NCBI GenBank assembly: GCA_907164885.2
Contig: OU015495.1
Location: 97,127,832 to 97,191,831, forward strand
Direction of reading: 5' to 3'
DNA: 64,000 bases
Origin: Dolomedes plantarius
Taxonomy: Eukaryota; Arthropoda; Arachnida; Araneae; Dolomedidae
Notes under the pieces: model-generated
The model's input: the letters and a program-made list of their open reading frames with translations, nothing else
The model's database searches: none
What the model was told of the DNA's origin: nothing
Program-made: the position numbers and the translations under genes
In this document: positions 57,278 to 64,000 of the stretch, piece after piece
Layout of the letters: every line of letters begins with the position of its first letter
Position numbering within the stretch: position 1 is the first letter of the stretch

Positions 57278-58533
57278 GAACTCAGCGCGACGTTTGGGCG
57301 CTGGCTATTGCATATGAGAAATTAGAGTGACGAGCCCCTAAAACTGAAAGCATATGTGACATTAAATTAGGACTATAGCTTTAATATTCAGTTTTACCAA
57401 TCAGCTTTGCCTTTTTAGATTTAGACTAAGCTTTACAAAAACCTGGTATATTACTAAACATTTACAATTTTTTAATAATAAATATTTCTATACTATTTTC
57501 ACTTTGATTTGAAATTTAAACTTTTTACTGGAAGTTTCAAGTTTTAAACGAATCAAAGTCTTCCTGTTTAGTTGACAAACATGGTTTCTGTTTAATTTTT
57601 TTCGATGTGAAGTTGCTCATATCTAACAGTATTGTTTGGTTTGAATTTTTGAAGGCATACATTAGGAATTTTATAATTTACTGTCTTCGTAGAGGTAGGA
57701 ATCTATTAACGACTTTCTACTATGCATATTAAACTACTATCTTTATCTTACCCAAGACTTAATAGCTGATTTTCTCCTAACATAAGGTTCAGTCACTTGT
57801 TTTATCTTAGCGTTGAGTTGAAGCCAGTGTCTTCTACTTACATAGCGCTGAATTGTTCGTTTCCTATTAATCTTTTGATTTTCCACCGGTTTTGTATAAT
57901 TGTATCTGAATCTCTTTTTTTTTCTATTACCGATGCTGAAGATCCATTTCTTAAAAAAATTATTGATAATTCAAAGACTTATTTTCCCTATCATAAAGGA
58001 GAATTTTTTTATCTTCTCCCAAATCCAATGAATTGTAGCTTGTGGATGGATATTGTTACTTCTGTTAAAGGAGTTGAGCAAATGTTTTTGCTTAAAATAA
58101 GATTGATTTATTGTATTTCCATTGAAGCAAATCATCAGTATTTTTTATTCACATAGGATCCAAGAACTGTATGTATTGAAAATTCACATGTAGTGTTCTA
58201 CCAGCCTAGAAGTTTAAATATTAGTTTTCTATTAACAAGGGTTCCCCAGTGTTTCATTTCATCAGTTCTATTGGCCTACATGTCCAGAGGAATTTAGTCT
58301 AAGAAAAGGCATTCTGTATGGCCAGAGATAAAAAATTAGTTTTCGGTTCGCAGCGGGAAAAAAAGCCTTGATTCTGGAGATTGAAATCTAGTTCTATTAG
58401 TCAAGTTAATATCTTTGAGTAAAAAAACAGGTGTACCAATTGCGAGTGACCAGCATCAAACACCCATTTTGAAACTGTTCAAATGAGCTCTCAATACGGA
58501 TAATATAAATTTGGTTCATGTGAGATTTGAATG
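57278..58533. other. No recognisable gene
   Basis: The 119-codon frame at 57797-58156 (MFYLSVELKPVSSTYIALNC...) is the longest here. It has no motif I know and AT-driven composition; a real exon is possible but unsupported. Confidence 0.45.
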
Positions 58534-58535
58534 TA

Positions 58536-60007
58536 CACTGGTGTCCAAATGTAAGTCACAAACACGTTTTTGACAATAACTTAAAATAGCTGCCAGTGAA
58601 ATTGATAAAATTTTCACCATTTATATTTTGGAGAACGGATAACATATTGTTATCATCCAGTTATAGATTCAACGGTGCTTAGTTTGTACCGGAAAGTGTA
58701 AGTGGCAGTTTCAACACTTGGGAATTTTGTTTGCAGAGTTGGGATTCTTGTATTCCCCCCTATGTTTGATTGATTTCAGTGTGAATAAGTTGTCATAATT
58801 ATTCAGACGACTCACTTAGTTGGAGAGCCATCTGCAGGTTTGAACCTAGTCGGTCTCAAGCGGAGATGGTTCGATAGCTAAAGGTGGCACCAAAAGTGGT
58901 ATCCAGGTCATGGCATCAATTCGAAACAAGTAGTACCATCATCAGGATCATCCCCACCCAAGTCCGTCGAGGAGCGACGACATCTGCTCAGGATCGTTAC
59001 ATATCATTAAATGCGCCACGACATTGACAGGTGACGGCTAGAAAGACTTTGGAGTACTCTCTCCGGAACTTGCTGCTGCGTCTGGAACAACAATATCCAG
59101 GCAAACTGTATTCAGACGCCTACGTCTGGCAACTAATGGTCCCCCCCACCCTCTGACCACATCATTCGAAAGAGCCCGTTTGTCGTGGAGCCAGACACAC
59201 CATTCTTGGACAAAACAACATTGAGATCGAATTCTTTTCACTGGTGAGTCCTGATTCAATACATAAAGTGATTATCGACGAACCTTCATCTGAAGATAGC
59301 CTGGAACCTGTTCTTAGCCCTCCAATGGGAGGGAAATCGAACTATTTGGTGGTAGGGGAATCCTTGTCTGGGACGGCACCATGTTGAGCAGTCATACACT
59401 GTAGGTCTTCGATGTAGGCAGTGTCTCTGCACAGCGTTATCGGGAGGAGGTCCTTGAAGCCTATGTGAGGCCTGTATGGACTCTTATTCCCGTACAATAA
59501 TGCGAGGCCGAACAGAGCTCACCTTGTCCACGATTTTCTGGAGGAATAGGATATTCAGCGTTTGAACTGGCCAGCGATGTCTCGGAGTCTAAATTCTATA
59601 GACACATTTTGGAGAGTCTAGGAAGAGCGATTACACGCCGTCACTCCCCTCACTGTGCCTCCTAGGTGTTGAAATCCTAGCTTTTAGAAGAATGGGAATT
59701 GTTGCAGGAAGCATTTATTCACTTCCTCATTAATATAATGAAGGTTGGTTGTGTGGCTTGTACAGCTGTGCGCTGTGACCACATCCCCTAAAAGACGAAC
59801 CGTTCCGGAGTATGATGCATCGAAATTTGACATTTTTTGGTTTAATTTGTATATTTCTAACAATTTATATTTAATTTATCGTGTTATGGTGCTATATGGT
59901 TTCTCATAGTGGGAGCCATTTCTATACCAAATTTCGATTCTGTAAACCAATTGTTTCTCCGGATATCACATATTTTGTGTTTGCGACCTTAATTTTGGTC
60001 ACCACTG
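58536..60007 (+). mobile_element. Tc1-like element, fifth family, full length but dead
   Basis: Left end CACTGGTGTCCAAATGTAAG; right end in reverse CAGTGGTGACCAAAATTAAG; both continue to CGCAAACAC-like or CACAAACAC sequence. TA flanks both sides (58534-58535 and 60008-60009). 1472 bp. Confidence 0.9.
58866..59790 (+). pseudogene. Heavily decayed Tc1-like transposase
   Basis: Recognisable pieces in order, over several frames: MVR near 58866, FFSLVSPDS (eroded first catalytic block), GILVWDGTMLSSHT, FDVGSVSAQRYREEVLEAYV, a damaged QDN region near 59500 (NNAR), HLVHDFLEE, SLGRAITRRHSP and a final CDHIP. The family normally reads DDNARPHRAHLVDDFL and DLNPIEHVWD; the Glu block is destroyed here. 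Stops and frameshifts are throughout. No activity is possible. Confidence 0.8.
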
Positions 60008-60009
60008 TA

Positions 60010-60777
60010 TAATTGGGCATGCTAAAGTACTAAACAAAGTACTAACGCATCAAAAAATACTCAAAGAATTAACAGTTCATTCAGAATTAGATGCTGAAAG
60101 AATATAATAATTAGAAAAATATGTTTAGATTTTTGAGTACGAATTACTCTAAACAGTTAAAAATATCAAATGAATATCATTTTTAATTTAGAGACTTTTT
60201 CATTTCCACGGATTACTTTATTACTTAAAGATTTTGCTGTAAGCTCACATGATATTAACGTTTGATATTTTTTTTATTTTTAAGGAGAAATGTTTTGTTC
60301 TGTTGTAATACATAGAATAGAATATCTCAAAAATGCTCTGTACGTTTCCCATTCTTAGGTGACCTCTTTACGCGATTGATAAAATATTAAAAAGAAATGT
60401 TATGGAACACAAATAGTAGGGATAATAAGAAAATTATTTCTGCTATTTTGAGGATGTCAAAGATAAGGGAACTCGTAAATCTTGTCTGCAACGTGTATGA
60501 CGTTTTCTATTTCCCGCAGTAAAAGAGTTTCCGCAAAATAATAACATGGTTTGGTCGGGGATAGAACAAATTGTAACAGGAAATTATTTCATCATTGTTC
60601 GCAAAATATAAGCTCAGCACAGCTTCAACAGCATATCGACGAATATCGAACTCAGAAAACTGTATCCAATATATTTTATCTCTTAGATAAACTGCGATCT
60701 CCTAGGATTTGTATCCATCGTAGTAAATGTGAAAAATTATGAGTCTTTTTCTCGCATTAAAATAAGCGAAAATAACC

Positions 60778-60780
<3 letters not shown>
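60010..60780. other. No recognisable feature
   Basis: AT-rich. The frame at 60551-60742 has no known motif. Confidence 0.5.

Positions 60781-60843
<63 letters not shown>
60781..60843. repeat. (TA)n array
   Basis: About 63 bp of TA ending at the left end of the pogo element. Confidence 0.95.
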
Positions 60844-60846
<3 letters not shown>

Positions 60847-61223
60847 CAGAGAGAGAGAAGAAGGTGGGATTATGGACCCCCCTTTTGTTTTTGGCTCACT
60901 GTGGTCATACAAAAGACTGATTTTCATATTTTGGGGCTCTAACCTCTTCCATATCTCATCATCTAAACATCCTTAAATGGATTTGCCATTAAATTAAATT
61001 TTAAGATGCATACAATCACATAAGTGAAAAAAGTCAAAACTTGCAGGTGACCCAAAGTGGAGGGTAATATGGACCCCCTCCTTTTATACCAAAAAAAAGT
61101 CATTTATCTATTTATGAAACAGTTGGAAACAAAAAAGAGAAAAGTTTTCAAATGAAAAAATGAATGAAAGATAATATATTATTAAAAAGCTGGATAATCA
61201 AATATTATCTATATAAAAAAACT

Positions 61224-62200
61224 TTAATTTTGGCGACAAAAGTCGCAAATATAAAACTCAGCTTTGGTTCCGGTGCACACAGAATGAGTCCATTGTAGGC
61301 TCATCATACAACGAATCCAAAGCTCCCCTCGTGTGTCATCTGTGAATGCACCTTCGCAGGAGATGCACGATGCTTCTTGCTGGTCTGGGCTATCTCTGAA
61401 AACATATGGGCTTGTATCCACTCAGAGGGAGGAGCTCTTCCAATTGCTCCGAATGGGGATCCATTCATAAGCTAATCCGTTAAGATTTTACGAGGAAATA
61501 TCATCATTTGTGGAAAATATGTTCCCTCGGCACTCGTGCAGCAAACCACAGTTACCAGAGAATTGTTCAGCTGTAGTCAGAGCTCCCACCTGACGTTTTC
61601 TCTTCAACCCGATGACTTGGGAAACTTTTGACTGAACCACACTTAAACCAGTCTGATCTACATTGAAGATTCTGGAAATGATTCCCACAATACAAGCCTT
61701 TCGGCAAATAAAAATAACCCAGCCACCTGCTCACGTGTGAATCCTTCTGCACGTGCATATGACGTCCCTGTAGGTTTTCTGATCGACATTTGTCTGACGA
61801 GTGAGGAATGGCCGAATGGCTAGGACACTGGCGCATTTGGTTCAGATCTTGTGGGTTCAAGTCCCACTGATGGCATGGATATTTGTAGACGTTCGGAATC
61901 AGCTTTAAACTGTAGGTCCCGGTCTAATTAGCCCTTATATAACAAAAGTTGACCGTAATGCTATAAACAAAAACCAAACCCTAGTTTTTGTGTAACCAAA
62001 TCTGCTGCTGGCGTATCCACTTGTGAATCCAATAATCTCAAAGTTATTCTTGATACACCAAACACTCTGGCAGCCTCCTTTAGTCCCATTTCTCCGCATC
62101 TTAGCTTCCGGATAGCCTCAACCATCTTCACCTTATCCCAACTTCTTCTGCGCACTACAGCGTCCTTGCTAGCCGGAGATTTCTTCTCAACTTGCATTCT
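61224..62200 (-). pseudogene. Broken pogo/Tigger transposase
   Basis: Minus-strand order: a psq-type helix-turn-helix (RRRSWDKVKMVEAIRKLRC, MGLKEAARVFGVSRITLRLL), the SINE insertion, then SIRKPTGTSYARAEGF (CENP-B-like DNA-binding tail). Next come FNVDQTGLSVVQSKVSQVIG and LKRKRQVGALTTAEQ (start of the DDE_1 domain, first Asp in NVDQTG), then a deletion of most of the catalytic domain. It ends in a Cys-rich PHD-like finger: CISCEGAFTDDTRGELWIRC, then HSVCTG and ICDFC. The second and third catalytic residues are missing. I recall the C-terminal PHD-like finger from other arthropod pogo-type proteins. Confidence 0.82.
61811..61975 (+). mobile_element. tRNA-derived SINE (Leu/Ser-like head)
   Basis: Box A is TGGCCGAATGGC and box B is GGTTCAAGTCC within GTGGGTTCAAGTCCCAC, which folds as a T-arm. 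The GAATGGCTAGGACACTGGCGC start and spacing suit a tRNA with a long variable arm. The tail ends ACAAAAACCAAACC. I did not find a clear target duplication, so the boundaries are approximate. It is distinct from the other SINEs in body and tail. Confidence 0.65.
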
Positions 62201-62740
62201 TAGCATCCAGAATAACCGAGAAGGATTACAAAACATGAAAATAAAATGTATCACAATGAAATCCTCTGTGGAATCACATTTTCTCAAGGAAACATTATTA
62301 TTACATCATCGAAACCGGTTGCTGGTAATATGGACCCGGGTCCATAATACCAGCACCCATGGGGTCCATATTTCAAACAACGCCATCTTGGAAACAAACT
62401 CGTTTTTCACATTATGAGTTACATCAAATTTAATTTCGAACTAGCTCAAAAGGAACTTCATATCGTGTAGAATAAGGCACAGGAATCAGTTTTTACAAAA
62501 CATAGTAGTAGATATGTAAAATATTCATTTCTACTTTCCTCAGAACAAGTTTGAAAACTCGAGAAAGAAACAATTGGCCCCAGGACGTCATTCGCGAGTG
62601 AACTGGGGTCAATGACCTTGACTATCCATTGCAGCCACCTAGGGGCTCTAGATCCCAGCTATAATTAGCGGCTGCACCTGCGCATAGGCAGATATTAAGG
62701 GGGTCCATAAAAAATGCAGGGTCCATAATCCCACCTTCTC

Positions 62741-62757
<17 letters not shown>

Positions 62758-62781
<24 letters not shown>
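62758..62781. repeat. (TA)n array between two elements
   Basis: About 24 bp of TA joining the right end of the pogo element to the left end of Tc1 copy D. Confidence 0.9.
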
Positions 62782-64000
62782 CACTGCTGGCCACTGTAAA
62801 TGTAACACATTGAAGGAAACATGCAAATAACATGAAATTTACAACATGCATTAGCGGAGGTGAGATATGCAAATGATTAGAATTTCAGCGCAGACGCACA
62901 TCACGCGCGCCTGTGGCGCCACTTCAAAGCGCTATTTAAGACTTGGAGATTTCGACGATTTCAAGTTCGGCAATTGTGTTTTTCTTGTGGTTTTTAAAAA
63001 AAACGATCAATTATGCCTCGTCGAAATTAGCGATCATCTTTTGATCAAGTATCCGTGTTCGAAAGAGGAAGGATAGTGGCCTACCGAGATTGTGGATTAT
63101 CTTTCAGGGAAATCGGTAGTCGTGTTGGACGAAACCAAACAACTGTAATGCGGATATGTGATCGTTGGATGCAGGAGGGTACGACGGACCGGCGTGTTCG
63201 ATCGCATCCACCTCAGCGCACCACTTCACGTGATGACAGGCAAATTGTGCGCATGGCAGTGACGGATCGCTCAGTCACATCACGAACCATAGCACAGCAC
63301 ATGCAGACTGTAACGCATCATCCAGTGTCTGCGCGTACCATTCGACACCGTTTACAGCAGACTGGTCCGTCCGCAAGACGTCCATTGCTTTGTCTACCCT
63401 TGACGCAGAACCCCAGACGTCTCCGCCGCCAATGGTGCGATGACAGAAGGATATGAACGGCAGAATGGAATGAAATTGTCTTTACTGACGACGTCACGCT
63501 TCTGTCTGCAACACCACGATGGTCGCATTCGAGTCTGGAGACACCGTGAAGAGAGGATGCTGAACAGCTGCGTTATGTACCGCCACACTGGTCCTGCACC
63601 GGGTATTATGGTATGGGGCGGTATTGGATATCACTCTCGCACACCTCTAGTACGCATTGCCGGTACTTTAAACAGCCAGCGCTACATCTCCGAGGTGTTG
63701 GAGCCAGTTGTCCTTCCTTACCTTCAGGGCTTGCCCACAGCCATATTTCAACAGGATAATGCGCGACCACACGTGGCACGCATTGTCCAACGGTTCTTCG
63801 TCAATCGCCAGATTGAATTACTTCCCTGGCCGCCTCGCTCTCCGGATCTTTCGCCGATAGAAAACTTGTGGTCCATGGTTGCTCTACGATTGACCCAGTT
63901 TCCATCCCCATCTGCCACAGCAGATCAACTTTGGCAACGTGTGGAAGCTGCTTGGTCTGCTGTACCCCAAGAACTCATCCAAAGTCTCTTTGAATCAATG
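62782..64000 (+). mobile_element. Tc1 element, copy D (cut by the window edge)
   Basis: Starts CACTGCTGGCCACTG directly after the (TA)n tract; the rest is nearly identical to copies A-C. The right end lies beyond the window. Confidence 0.95.
63013..64000 (+). pseudogene. Tc1 transposase, copy D, inactivated
   Basis: The start MPRRN is followed by TAG at codon 6 (63028-63030). The frame continues as in the other copies: FREIGSRVGRNQTTVMRICD, LLCLPLTQNPRRLRRQWCDD. It then meets TGA at about 63454-63456 where sister copies read W148, and a one-base insertion near 63490 (GACGACGTCACG instead of GACGAGTCACG) that hits the first catalytic Asp block. QQDN (second Asp) and SPIEN (Glu) follow in the shifted frame. 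Damage is light and recent, against near-identical flanking sequence. Confidence 0.92.

Larger units (their letters stand above)
60844..62757 (-). mobile_element. pogo/Tigger-type element, dead, carrying a SINE
   Basis: Both ends carry GA-repeats followed by GAAGGTGGGATTATGGACCC (left at about 60859-60878, right in reverse at about 62707-62735). Variants of TATGGACCC recur subterminally at about 61064, 62323-62374 and 62700-62725. Each outer side lies against a (TA)n array, so the TA duplication cannot be separated. The minus strand codes a broken pogo transposase, and a SINE interrupts it at about 61811-61975. Confidence 0.8.

Noticed and set aside
57797..58156. 119-codon frame as a possible host exon
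   Set aside because: No recognised motif, no clear splice context and AT-driven composition. Transcript data would be needed to keep it.
61811..61885. Possible tRNA-Leu or tRNA-Ser gene
   Set aside because: No pairing acceptor stem is evident, and the sequence runs on into a SINE-like tail inside a dead pogo element.
1..64000. CRISPR arrays, operons, bacterial promoters or terminators
   Set aside because: The sequence is eukaryotic in character; no regularly spaced repeats or gene clusters of that kind exist here.

Overview
The window looks like AT-rich, intron- or intergenic-type DNA from an arthropod, most likely a spider or related arachnid. The main reason is a family of near-identical 346-residue Tc1 transposases of a type I recall as abundant in spider genomes. 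tRNA-headed SINEs, Helitrons, hAT, piggyBac, pogo and Ginger-like elements and long (TA)n arrays fit the same picture. The species call is inference. I recognise no conserved host protein-coding gene, rRNA or functional tRNA. Almost everything that can be named is a mobile element or its remains.

Layout. 1-6.2 kb holds a Tc1-like end, a 177-bp-arm fold-back, a piggyBac miniature element with TTAA sites, and a 165-bp direct repeat. 6.2-8.8 kb holds a Helitron, two tRNA-SINEs with clear target duplications and a possible solo LTR. 8.9-10.7 kb is one long reading frame broken only by in-frame stops, probably a dead transposase. 10.9-11.6 kb is a TTAA-flanked MITE. 12.2-17.7 kb holds two intact Tc1 copies, a truncated second Tc1 family and a second piggyBac miniature copy split by a Tc1. 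18.3-19.6 kb is a hAT element. 24.1-26.6 kb is an unclassified 2.5-kb element with perfect terminal repeats and many internal copies of the terminal motif. 27-32.5 kb holds a SINE, a duplicated unknown repeat and two Helitron-like elements bounded by (TA)n arrays.

32.9-34.4 kb is a dead Tc1-like element. 35.3-37.8 kb is a dead Ginger/GIN-type integrase element. 38.1-41.65 kb is a three-level nest: a dead Tc1-like element, split by a 2.27-kb element with about 350-bp terminal inverted repeats, itself carrying a hAT MITE. 42-46.3 kb holds a pogo MITE, an intact Tc1 copy and a hAT element inserted into the target duplication of an older insertion. 46.6-49.7 kb is an old tandem duplication split by a third piggyBac element. 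50.9-57.3 kb holds two SINEs and two MITEs in otherwise featureless DNA. 58.5-64 kb holds a dead Tc1-like element, a dead pogo element carrying a SINE, and a decaying Tc1 copy cut by the window edge.

How the parts relate. Three Tc1 copies (12.2, 16.1 and 43.7 kb) have full-length frames and intact DD34E triads, so they are candidate sources for movement of their family. Every other transposase is broken. The nests give relative ages: piggyBac miniature before Tc1 copy B; Tc1-like before long-TIR element before hAT MITE; pogo before SINE. The best candidates for something undescribed are the long-TIR element at 39157-41423, the 24126-26631 element and the SINE group with swapped tRNA heads.
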